Below are positions 9,288 through 17,349 of a stretch of 64,000 nucleotides of DNA, in pieces. The DNA is from an uncultured Psychroserpens sp. GTDB lineage: Bacteria > Bacteroidota > Bacteroidia > Flavobacteriales > Flavobacteriaceae. The stretch is taken from positions 1 through 64,000 of the forward strand of contig NZ_CANLNS010000005.1 of NCBI RefSeq assembly GCF_947492715.1. Direction: 5' to 3'. The notes under the pieces are model-generated. The model was not told the origin of the DNA and did not search any database. It saw nothing but the letters and a program-made list of their open reading frames with translations. Positions within the stretch are counted from its first letter, which is position 1; each line of letters begins with the position of its first letter. Both the position numbers and the translations under genes were made by a program.

Positions 9288-10145
9288 ATGAAATACTTTG
9301 AAACCATACATGAACGAAATTCTGCAAAAGTCACAGCTTTGATTGTGGTCATTTTGCTATTGCTTTTATTTGTGGTTAGAGGTTGTGCATATCAAGATCC
9401 ACCAATAGAATATGGAGTTGCTGTTAATTTTGGAAATTCGCCAGTAGGTACTGGGAATATCCAACCTACAAAACCTATAAAATCACAACCTGTAGAGGAA
9501 GTTGTTAAAAAGGAAACTCAGGCAGAAGAAACACAGCCAGAAAAACCTTCTGAAGCAAATAGTAAAGCAGAAGATGTTATGACTAATGAGTCTCCTGAGG
9601 CCATTGCAATAAAAAAAGCAAAAGAAGCAGAAGCTAAAGCGAAAGCCGAAGCTGAACGTCAGGAACAAATAAGAAAGGCTAAAGAGGAACAAAAAAGAAA
9701 AGAAGAACAAGCCAAAAAAGACAAATTAGATGCCTTAATTGGAGGCGTTAAAAATGCTGATGGCTCAGAAACTGGAGGCGAAGGCCCAGGTGACGGACCA
9801 GGCGATAAAGGTCAATTGAATGGAGATCCTTATGCTCCTAGTTATTTTGGTAAACCAGGAGATGGTTCTGGAGGTACAGGCTATGGCCTTAATGGTAGAG
9901 GAAGTGCAACCTACTCTAAAGTGCTACCAGACTGTCAAGAAGAAGGCCGTGTTGTTGTAGAAATTCATGTGAATCGCTCAGGAAAAGTGGTGAAAGCTAT
10001 TCCTGGCAAAAGAGGAACTACAGGGGGCTCTTGCCTATATGAAGCTGCTAGAAAAACAGCTATGACACACAAATGGCCAGCCGATTCTAAAGCACCTACA
10101 ACGCAAATAGGTTGGGTTAAAATAGACTTTACTTTAGGGAATTAA
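9288..10145 (+). CDS. TonB-like energy transducer
   Basis: A 285-aa protein with the layout of TonB: a cytoplasmic tail, a membrane anchor (TALIVVILLLLLFVVRG, about residues 16-33), a long Lys/Glu/Ala-rich periplasmic spacer (about residues 75-150), a Gly-rich stretch, and a C-terminal TonB-type domain (EEGRVVVEIHVNRSGKVVKA, then a KTAMTHKWPADS end). The C-terminal domain is less canonical than typical TonB, with a Cys pair (PDCQEEG, GGSCLYE). It would couple the ExbB/ExbD motor to outer-membrane receptors. folC overlaps its stop by one base, so the whole motor cluster and folC are likely co-transcribed. Confidence 0.82.
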   Translation: MKYFETIHERNSAKVTALIVVILLLLLFVVRGCAYQDPPIEYGVAVNFGNSPVGTGNIQPTKPIKSQPVEEVVKKETQAEETQPEKPSEANSKAEDVMTNESPEAIAIKKAKEAEAKAKAEAERQEQIRKAKEEQKRKEEQAKKDKLDALIGGVKNADGSETGGEGPGDGPGDKGQLNGDPYAPSYFGKPGDGSGGTGYGLNGRGSATYSKVLPDCQEEGRVVVEIHVNRSGKVVKAIPGKRGTTGGSCLYEAARKTAMTHKWPADSKAPTTQIGWVKIDFTLGN

Positions 10146-11362
10146 TGAACTACCAAGATACAGTCAACTGGATGTTTAAGCAGTTACCTATGTATCAAAA
10201 CCAAGGTAAGACTGCGTTTAAAAAAGACTTGTCTAATACCATTTGTTTAGCTAACTATTTAGGAAACCCGCATGATAAGTTTAAAAGCATACATGTGGCA
10301 GGAACCAATGGCAAAGGATCAACAAGCCATATGTTGGCTTCCGTATTACAAGAAGCAGGATATAACGTTGGTTTGTATACATCGCCTCATCTCAAAGATT
10401 TTAGAGAGCGCATAAAAATCAATGGTAAAGAGATAAGTAAACAATTTGTTATTGGATTTATTAGAAAGCACTCGTCTTTTTTTAAATTGAATAAACTCTC
10501 GTTTTTTGAAATGACCGTTGGAATGGCTTTCGATTATTTTGCAAAAAAAAAGGTAGACATAGCAATTATAGAAGTTGGACTAGGAGGTCGATTAGATTCC
10601 ACGAATATCATAACACCAGAAATTTCTGTTATTACCAATATTGGTCTTGATCATACACAGTTTTTAGGAGAAACCTTACAGGCTATTGCTAATGAAAAGG
10701 CAGGTATTATTAAACCCAATATCCCTGTTGTTATTGGTGAAACTCAGGTTGAAATCAAAAAACTGTTTAACAATATCGCTCATAAGAATGCATCAAAGAT
10801 TCAATTTGCAGATCAAAACGAGAATAAAAATTATCATACAGATCTCAAAGGGAGCTACCAGAAACACAATGTTAAAACTGCAGTACAGACTTTAAAAGTC
10901 CTCAATGAACTGCAATTTCCTGTTTCCGAAGTACATATTAAAAATGGATTGCTAAATGTTGTAAATAATACAGGTTTAAAGGGAAGATGGCAAGTGCTAC
11001 AACAGCAACCCAAAATAGTATGTGATACCGCTCATAACAAGGAAGGACTTTTATATATTGTGAGTCAACTTAACGAAGAAATCTTTGAAACGTTGCATAT
11101 AGTTTTTGGAGTTGTGAGCGATAAAGATTTAACCACAATTTTGCCATTACTGCCTAAAGATGCTGTTTATTATTTTTGTAAACCCAATATACCACGAGGC
11201 TTAGACGCTTCTAGTTTACAATCTCATTTTATTTCAAATGGGTTTAAAGGTTTAACTTACCCAAGTGTAAAAGCGGCAGTAGATGCGGCAGTTGCAAGTG
11301 CTACTTCGACAGATTTAATTTACATTGGTGGTAGCACATTTGTTGTTGCAGAGATAATATAA
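10145..11362 (+). CDS. folC: bifunctional folylpolyglutamate/dihydrofolate synthase
   Basis: A 405-aa cytoplasmic Mur-ligase-family enzyme that adds glutamate to dihydropteroate and to folates. The nucleotide-binding loop VAGTNGKGSTSHML is near residue 51. IIEVGLGGRLDSTNII (about residue 140), SVITNIGLDHTQFLG and NEKAGIIKP follow in the usual order, with CDTAHNKEG in the C-terminal domain. The length is normal. The start ATG overlaps the stop of the TonB-like gene by one base, which sets the reading frame and suggests translational coupling. Confidence 0.93.
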   Translation: MNYQDTVNWMFKQLPMYQNQGKTAFKKDLSNTICLANYLGNPHDKFKSIHVAGTNGKGSTSHMLASVLQEAGYNVGLYTSPHLKDFRERIKINGKEISKQFVIGFIRKHSSFFKLNKLSFFEMTVGMAFDYFAKKKVDIAIIEVGLGGRLDSTNIITPEISVITNIGLDHTQFLGETLQAIANEKAGIIKPNIPVVIGETQVEIKKLFNNIAHKNASKIQFADQNENKNYHTDLKGSYQKHNVKTAVQTLKVLNELQFPVSEVHIKNGLLNVVNNTGLKGRWQVLQQQPKIVCDTAHNKEGLLYIVSQLNEEIFETLHIVFGVVSDKDLTTILPLLPKDAVYYFCKPNIPRGLDASSLQSHFISNGFKGLTYPSVKAAVDAAVASATSTDLIYIGGSTFVVAEII

Positions 11363-11406
11363 ACTGCAAAAAATTGTATCTTTCAAATTCAATTTAATTT
11401 TTTAAA

Positions 11407-11700
11407 ATGACAGAAATTATTAACCAAGTTTTTGCACTCGATTTGAAAATGAAAAAGGAGAATAATGATAGTGTGAAGCGATATGTAGATCGAATTTACC
11501 ATGAATTTGAATCTATGGGATTTCAAATTGTAAACCCAATTGGACAATCCTATCGAAATGAAATGACAGATGTAGAAGCAAATATTTTAGGCAACTTAAA
11601 CAAGAATTCTAAAATCACTAAAGTTTTGAAACCAGTTGTTTATAGAATTGAAAATAATGAAACCAGACTCCTTCAAAAAGGAATTGTAATTGTAGAATAA
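11407..11700 (+). CDS. small GrpE-like protein, putative nucleotide exchange factor for the adjacent Hsp70
   Basis: A 97-aa protein not recognised as a named family at first sight. Its second half reads like the beta-wing domain of GrpE: a GQSYRNEMTDVEA stretch in the place of the GrpE G.pFDP..HEA segment, then ITKVLKPVVYRIENNETRLL and QKGIVIVE, resembling the I..VL..GY....R.LRPA.V.V pattern. The long N-terminal coiled coil of classical GrpE is reduced to a short helix. It lies six bases before an Hsp70 gene, which supports a chaperone-partner role. The assignment is inference from pattern and context; a remote-homology search would decide it. Confidence 0.55.
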   Translation: MTEIINQVFALDLKMKKENNDSVKRYVDRIYHEFESMGFQIVNPIGQSYRNEMTDVEANILGNLNKNSKITKVLKPVVYRIENNETRLLQKGIVIVE

Positions 11701-11706
11701 CCTCAA

Positions 11707-14208
11707 ATGAAAACCATAAACTTTGCTATAGATTTAGGTACAACTAATAGCCTCATTGCGAAATATGATGATGGTAATATCAAAATTTATAATAATCCGT
11801 TAGGATTAAAACAAACACTGCCATCTTGTATCGCTTTTCGCGGAAATAGAACCGTTATTGGTGATAAGGCACTTGACTATTTAGAAAAAGATGCTGAAAA
11901 TATTTGTATGCTCTTCAAACGAAAAATGGGAACACAAGACACTTATTTTGTGCCATCTATCGATAAAGAAATGTCTCCAATAGAGTTGTCTTCACTTATC
12001 CTAAAAGAACTAAAAAACTTTGTTAACGATGAAGAATCTTTGGGGTCAGTCGTTATTACAATTCCGGCTTCTTTCGATACCATACAATCTAATGCCACAA
12101 AAAAAGCTGGTTATATGGCTGGTTTTAAGGAGGTTGTTTTGTTGCAAGAACCTATCGCTGCATGTTTGGCTTTTGCTAATACATCTCATATTGAAGTTGA
12201 TGAAAAGCAAAATTGGATAGTTTATGATTTTGGAGGAGGAACCTTCGATGTCGCTCTGGTTGAGGTGAATGATAGAGAACTTAAAGTTACCGACAATTTA
12301 GGTGATAATTATCTAGGAGGAGCAGATTTTGATAACCTCATAGTTGAGCACTTAATTGTTCCGTTCATTGAAGAAAAACTTAAGTTAACGAATCTATGGA
12401 AAGATTTGAAGTCAAAAGAAAGTCAGTTTAAAGGGCTTTACTTTGAACTTCTAAAAATCGCAGAAGAAGCGAAAAAAGAGCTTTCTCATTATGAGGAAAC
12501 CGAAATAGAATTAGATATTGATATCAATAACACCAATTTTTATGAACAATTTAGTATTAAACGCGAGCAATTTGAAGGGTTGATTTCGCCAAAAGTTGAG
12601 CAGACAATTGTGTTTATCCAGGATGTTATAAAAAATAATCAATTACTTAACTCTCAAATAGATCGTGTCATTTTAATTGGAGGAAGTACTTATGTGCCTT
12701 TGATTAAAAAGCGTATAGCCGAGGCTATTGGGGTTGAAGTTAATTCTAGTATTGATCCAACATCGGCTGTTGTTCATGGTGCTGCCTATTATGCTGGTTC
12801 CAAACCAGCATCCATTTTAAATGAGGTTGATGGTAAAGAAGAAAAGGAAGATTCTGGTAAAGAGTTACTTGATGTTAAATTGTTCTATGAGCAAAACACA
12901 AGGGATTTAGAAGAACTTCTTTCCGGAAAAATTAATTCTAAAGCGGTTAATAGTTTCAGAATTATGAGAAAAGATGGAGGTTATGATTCAGGCGTAAAAA
13001 CTTTAGAAGACAGAGGGTTTTCTGAGTTTGTACCACTGTTAGAAGGACGACTAAATCAATTTAAAATTCAGTTATTAAACGAGGCGTTAGATGTCGTTAA
13101 AACGTTGGATTCTGTTTCTATAAATCAGGGCAGCTATAATGTTCAAGGGCAGCCATTACCTAACGATATTTGTATGGAAGTTGATGACTTAGATGCATCT
13201 GCCACACGACTTGAAAAGGTTTTTGCCAAAGGAAGTATTTTACCCCTAAAGAAAAAAATATACAAGACCGCTTCAAAAACGATATTGCAACAATCAAAAT
13301 CAAATTTGATTATCAATATTATTGAAGGAAAGTCTAAAGGTTTGCCAAGTTCTGGACTAAGTATTGGCTATATCGAGCTTTCAGGAAAAGATCTTAATGA
13401 AGATTTAATAAAAGGAACAGATATCGAAATTGAAATTGAAGTTACAGAATCTCGTGATTTAAAAATTAATATCTTTTTACAATCTTGTGATCAAGAGTTT
13501 AAAAATGTCTTTAGCGAATCAGAACGCGCCATTAGTATTAGTAAGATTAATATGGAAATTAATACGGTTTTAGGTGATGTAGAAGATCTTATAAAATCAA
13601 ATAACTCAGAAGAGAATTTTGAATATTCTCAACAATTAGAAACCATTAGAGTAGGGCTTATAGAAACCCAAATAGCGGCTTCCCTTATAGATAACAATGA
13701 TGTCTCGGATGCTAAATTTCAGCTGGATGATAAGAAACGAAAGTTAATTCAAGACTTTGATGATTTAACACGTAATAAAGTGATTGCCAGAGAAATTGAA
13801 GAGTATAGTGACACAAAATTAAGTTTGGAATATCATTTAAATAAGGAAGAGAATGAACGTTTCCAAGACAAATATAAACGTATCATTAAAAATGAACGCG
13901 AAGTAGTTAACTCTGGTAATAAGTATCTAATTCGTTCAAAGATTAAGGAGTTGGATGAGTTGTATGATTCTATAATCCAGTCTAGCGATGAGAACTTTAT
14001 TTCTTATTTCTTGAACCTAAAATTTTGTGAGAATTTTTCTAATCAAAGAAAAGCAGATCGTTTATTTAAACAGGGAGATCAGGCCATGGAAAAACAAGAT
14101 TATAAATCGTTACGCTATATTGTTTACGGCTTATCTGCGTTATTACCAGACAATGAAAAGGAAAAACAGAAGAACTTTAAAGATGATAGCCGAACCGGTC
14201 TTAGTTAG
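11707..14208 (+). CDS. non-canonical Hsp70-family protein
   Basis: An 833-aa ATP-driven chaperone-like protein, much longer than the ~635-aa DnaK. The actin-like ATPase domain is intact: phosphate loop FAIDLGTTNSLIA at residues 6-18, second loop VYDFGGGTFDVALV near 170, adenosine motif VILIGGSTYVPLI near 320, ending about residue 375. A non-DnaK insert of roughly 120 residues follows, then a substrate-domain-like beta region (LPLKKKIYKTASKT near 511, IGYIELSGKDLN near 555). The last ~230 residues are helical and charged, unlike the DnaK lid. It is preceded by the GrpE-like gene and its end overlaps the convergent membrane-protein gene by eight bases. It is not the housekeeping dnaK. Confidence 0.85.
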   Translation: MKTINFAIDLGTTNSLIAKYDDGNIKIYNNPLGLKQTLPSCIAFRGNRTVIGDKALDYLEKDAENICMLFKRKMGTQDTYFVPSIDKEMSPIELSSLILKELKNFVNDEESLGSVVITIPASFDTIQSNATKKAGYMAGFKEVVLLQEPIAACLAFANTSHIEVDEKQNWIVYDFGGGTFDVALVEVNDRELKVTDNLGDNYLGGADFDNLIVEHLIVPFIEEKLKLTNLWKDLKSKESQFKGLYFELLKIAEEAKKELSHYEETEIELDIDINNTNFYEQFSIKREQFEGLISPKVEQTIVFIQDVIKNNQLLNSQIDRVILIGGSTYVPLIKKRIAEAIGVEVNSSIDPTSAVVHGAAYYAGSKPASILNEVDGKEEKEDSGKELLDVKLFYEQNTRDLEELLSGKINSKAVNSFRIMRKDGGYDSGVKTLEDRGFSEFVPLLEGRLNQFKIQLLNEALDVVKTLDSVSINQGSYNVQGQPLPNDICMEVDDLDASATRLEKVFAKGSILPLKKKIYKTASKTILQQSKSNLIINIIEGKSKGLPSSGLSIGYIELSGKDLNEDLIKGTDIEIEIEVTESRDLKINIFLQSCDQEFKNVFSESERAISISKINMEINTVLGDVEDLIKSNNSEENFEYSQQLETIRVGLIETQIAASLIDNNDVSDAKFQLDDKKRKLIQDFDDLTRNKVIAREIEEYSDTKLSLEYHLNKEENERFQDKYKRIIKNEREVVNSGNKYLIRSKIKELDELYDSIIQSSDENFISYFLNLKFCENFSNQRKADRLFKQGDQAMEKQDYKSLRYIVYGLSALLPDNEKEKQKNFKDDSRTGLS

Positions 14209-15712
14209 AGCGCATCGCATCAATAAATGCTTTGTTTCGTGCCGCATTTAGTCCAATATTTTTATAAAATACATTCTTTAAAACTATAGAGTCCATTTTT
14301 TGCTTAATCGTTGCTGTTCCTGCCGGAATTTCTCGTGTCCTTGCTGGGTAAACATCTATGAAATGCTCTTTTGTGAAGCTGATACTATCAATGATATAGA
14401 GTGAGCTCATGTGTGCTTCTTTTTTGAAAAATCGAGACGATTTTGAAAAGCTCACAAAGTCATTACCAGAATAGAATATAATGGTGTCTTTAGCACTTAT
14501 TTGCAGTGGAGCTTGTTCTCCATCTGGAATGTAAACAGATTTGTCATTGTTTTTATAAAGCATAAACATAATGAGGTCTTTCCCAGTTTTGTTGGTAACG
14601 TAAGTGTCAAATTTTGAAATATCCGACTTGGATTTAGGGGGATAAAATTTGTGAAACTTAGGATGGTATGGATTATCATATAAGTTATGACTTATAGGGA
14701 CAACAGGCTTACTTTCACTTAGTTTTGGATAGACCGACCGAATATTGTTTAATTCAATAATGTTATTTTTACCAAGATCTCCCATCCAGTTAATGCCTCC
14801 GTTTGAAGATGGAAAATTACTGAAATTTGGAGTACTATTGTTGCTTTTTGCGGCCCAAAAGATAATTCTTAGCACAATCATTATAATAACAAAAACAGTC
14901 CAAGCTCCATATCCAGAACCCGTTTTTCTACTCGATCTAGAAGGGTAAGTATATTCTCTAGCAATACTTGCATTGGATCTTAAGGTTTCTTCTAGAAAAA
15001 CATTAGAAGTGTCAAGTATAGAAAAGGCTACCATCGCCTTAGCCGCAAATCTAAACTCTTTATTATCTATATTTTTACGTTTTGAATTATAAACATCAAT
15101 AACTTCAGAATTGAGCTCTTGTATGTCGTCGTTAAAACAATTTGGATACTCATTAAGACAATTTATAAAGACCTTGTTAGTAATAAAGGCTATTGGGTAT
15201 TCCTTTCCTTTTAATCGGTTTTCTCTTAAATACACTGTAGCATAATTAAGTCTGGCTTTAAAGAAATTAATAACCAATTGATTGTTCTCTTCTGAAAAAA
15301 GCCGATTTTGAATAAGAACTTTTAATATCAGTACATATTTGCCTTTACTCAATGATTCTGATAAGAACACCTTTAAATTCTCTTTAAGAAATGGAGCAAG
15401 AAAGTATTTTAAATCGTCGAGGTCCTCTATTTGTGAATTATCAATAGTAACTTTCCCTTGCTTAATAGATTTATAATCACCAGAAATGAGCTGTTTTAAC
15501 CAAACATGCTTTTCTACAAAAATATGATGCCGTCTGGTGGTCTCATCTTTTAACTTTTCGATTAAATTGGCAACTTCTCCCAAATTATTAGCGTCACCCA
15601 GCATAGCCTTAGCTTTGAGCTGTTTTTGAAGCTTAATAATACCGTTAGCGTCAATATCTGCTAATTGATTAATATCGATGCCTAATTGGTCAATAAATGA
15701 GATGTATTTCAA
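14201..15712 (-). CDS. single-span membrane protein of unknown function
   Basis: A 503-aa protein with no family I can recognise. The N-terminal ~255 residues are soluble, helical and Lys/Leu/Asn-rich. One clear membrane helix (AWTVFVIIMIVLRIIFWAA, about residues 264-283) follows a basic SRSSRKTGSG patch, so the N-terminal half is probably cytoplasmic. The remaining ~215 residues look like an exposed domain, with FDTYVTNKTGKDLIMFMLY and a beta-rich end. It converges on the Hsp70 gene and overlaps its last eight bases, an arrangement that allows antisense coupling. A functional link to the chaperone is only suggested by position. Confidence 0.6.
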   Translation of the reverse strand: MKYISFIDQLGIDINQLADIDANGIIKLQKQLKAKAMLGDANNLGEVANLIEKLKDETTRRHHIFVEKHVWLKQLISGDYKSIKQGKVTIDNSQIEDLDDLKYFLAPFLKENLKVFLSESLSKGKYVLILKVLIQNRLFSEENNQLVINFFKARLNYATVYLRENRLKGKEYPIAFITNKVFINCLNEYPNCFNDDIQELNSEVIDVYNSKRKNIDNKEFRFAAKAMVAFSILDTSNVFLEETLRSNASIAREYTYPSRSSRKTGSGYGAWTVFVIIMIVLRIIFWAAKSNNSTPNFSNFPSSNGGINWMGDLGKNNIIELNNIRSVYPKLSESKPVVPISHNLYDNPYHPKFHKFYPPKSKSDISKFDTYVTNKTGKDLIMFMLYKNNDKSVYIPDGEQAPLQISAKDTIIFYSGNDFVSFSKSSRFFKKEAHMSSLYIIDSISFTKEHFIDVYPARTREIPAGTATIKQKMDSIVLKNVFYKNIGLNAARNKAFIDAMRSN

Positions 15713-15827
15713 AGTATAATTTTATAAAACTTAAAAATATCAAAATAAATTAGAACCATAATATCAATGCTATTTTTTTGGTAATTAATCTCTTAAAAAA
15801 ATTATTTAATTTTTTTTCAAAAAACCT

Positions 15828-15857
15828 TTTGGTAATTAAAAATCTAGACTATATTTG
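15828..15857 (+). promoter_or_regulatory. promoter of tRNA-Val
   Basis: TTTG at 15828-15831 and a perfect -7 box TATATTTG at 15850-15857 with an 18-base spacer. It lies 14 bases before the mature tRNA 5' end. This is one of the clearest Bacteroidetes promoters in the window. Confidence 0.8.
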
Positions 15858-15871
15858 CAGTCCAATATTTA

Positions 15872-15946
15872 GGGCGCGTAGCTCAGTTGGTTCAGAGCAC
15901 TTGGTTTACACCCAAGGGGTCAGGGGTTCGAATCCCTTCGCGCCCA
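15872..15946 (+). tRNA. tRNA-Val (anticodon UAC)
   Basis: Full cloverleaf. The acceptor stem GGGCGCG pairs with CGCGCCC; the D arm is GCTC/GAGC; the anticodon stem CTTGG/CCAAG encloses the loop TTTACAC with anticodon TAC (reads GUA/GUG, Val); the T arm is AGGGG-TTCGAAT-CCCTT; the discriminator is A. CCA is not encoded; the next bases are CAAC. Length is 75 nt including the discriminator. Confidence 0.97.
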
Positions 15947-15952
15947 CAACAA

Positions 15953-15982
15953 AAAAAATCCACACAATTGTGTGGATTTTTT
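15953..15982 (+). terminator. terminator of tRNA-Val
   Basis: Perfect 30-base palindrome AAAAAATCCACACAA / TTGTGTGGATTTTTT starting seven bases after the tRNA. Its T-tract at each end means it could also stop transcription of murF arriving from the other side. Confidence 0.85.
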
Positions 15983-16014
15983 ATGCGCTATACTTTAACG
16001 TTCAATGTTGGCAA

Positions 16015-17280
16015 TCACAATAAATCTAGCACACGCTCCAACGCCATTCCTCTAGATCCTTTTATTAAAAACATATGGTTGTTAAATTGAAATGTTTCAA
16101 AAGCATTTTTTAAGGCCTCAAAAGATTTGAAATATGAGGCATTCTTGGATTTTGAATCCACATTATAGAAATTTTCACCAACTAAAATTACATGTTTCAA
16201 ATCGAGTTGATTTGCAAAATCAGCAATTGCCTGATGTTCAAGTTTAGCATCTCTACCTAATTCGAACATATCTCCTAAAATGGCCACTTTGTTACTACCA
16301 TTAAGCTGGTCAAAGTTTTTTAGAGCAGCTTGCATACTGCTCGGATTTGCATTATAGGCATCTAATATGATGTGATGTGCATTTTTTTTAATAATTTGAG
16401 ATCTATTATTGTTAGGTATATAGCCTTCTATAGCTGATACAATGGATTCTTCTGAAACTTTAAAATATTGCCCTATTGCAATAGCAATGCACACATTGTT
16501 ATAATTATAAGCTCCTGTAAGGTGTGTTTTAATTATATGGTTGTTAAATTTTAAATTGACATACGGCTGAGATGTCTCTAATTTGGTTTCTAATCCAAAC
16601 GAGATTAGCTTTTCATAACTGCCAGCTTGTTTAACTTGTAATGCATCATTTAGATTAACAAATATGATTTTGTGATGAGTTTTTAAATGAGCATATAATT
16701 CAGATTTTCCTTTAATAACACCTTCAATACCGCCAAAGCCCTCAAGATGTGCTTTTCCAAAGTTTGTTATTAGCCCGTAATCAGGTAATGCTATACTTGT
16801 TAGGAACTCAATCTCTTTTTGATGATTAGCTCCCATTTCTACAATACCTATTTCAGTTGTGTTTGTCATGGACAACAACGTTAATGGAACCCCAATATGA
16901 TTGTTTAAATTACCAACGGTAGCGTTGGTGTGGTACTTTTTTGAAAGCACACTATTAATAAGCTCTTTAGTAGTCGTTTTTCCGTTACTTCCGGTAAGAG
17001 CAATAATAGGAATATTTAGTGTTTTCCTGTGGAGTGTAGCTAAATCTTGTAATGTTTTTAAAACATCGTCTACTAAGATATATTGGTCATTTAATTGAAA
17101 TTCTTTTTCATCGATAACAACATATGAAGCACCATTTTCGATGGCTTTTTTAGCAAAAGTGTTACCATTGAAATTTTCACCTTTTAGGGCAAAGAACATA
17201 CACTTGTCAGTTATTTTTCTGGTATCTGTACTTACAGTTTTACACTTTAAAAAGTGCTTGTAAATGAGGTCTATTGTCAT
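16015..17280 (-). CDS. murF: UDP-N-acetylmuramoyl-tripeptide--D-alanyl-D-alanine ligase
   Basis: A 421-aa cytoplasmic Mur ligase that adds D-Ala-D-Ala to the UDP-MurNAc-tripeptide, the last soluble step of peptidoglycan precursor synthesis. The N-terminal uridine-binding part has STDTRKITDKCMFFALKG. The P-loop ALTGSNGKTTTKELI is near residue 92, then NLNNHIGVPLTLLSM, EMGANHQKEIE, and AYNANPSSMQAAL in the C-terminal domain. The length is normal. It lies downstream of gldJ, separated by a strong hairpin. The gldJ-murF neighbourhood is, to my knowledge, common in Flavobacteriaceae. Confidence 0.95.
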   Translation of the reverse strand: MTIDLIYKHFLKCKTVSTDTRKITDKCMFFALKGENFNGNTFAKKAIENGASYVVIDEKEFQLNDQYILVDDVLKTLQDLATLHRKTLNIPIIALTGSNGKTTTKELINSVLSKKYHTNATVGNLNNHIGVPLTLLSMTNTTEIGIVEMGANHQKEIEFLTSIALPDYGLITNFGKAHLEGFGGIEGVIKGKSELYAHLKTHHKIIFVNLNDALQVKQAGSYEKLISFGLETKLETSQPYVNLKFNNHIIKTHLTGAYNYNNVCIAIAIGQYFKVSEESIVSAIEGYIPNNNRSQIIKKNAHHIILDAYNANPSSMQAALKNFDQLNGSNKVAILGDMFELGRDAKLEHQAIADFANQLDLKHVILVGENFYNVDSKSKNASYFKSFEALKNAFETFQFNNHMFLIKGSRGMALERVLDLL

Positions 17281-17298
17281 AAAATAAATGTAATAAAA

Positions 17299-17327
17299 AA
17301 AGTCCTAATCGTAACGATTAGGACTTT
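17299..17327 (-). terminator. terminator after gldJ
   Basis: Perfect 13-bp stem AAAGTCCTAATCG / CGATTAGGACTTT with a 3-base loop in the 69-base gap between gldJ and murF. It is followed on the minus strand by TTTTTATTA. It should end or attenuate gldJ transcripts before murF. Confidence 0.8.
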
Positions 17328-17349
17328 CCTTTTTATAATCTAAAATTAT

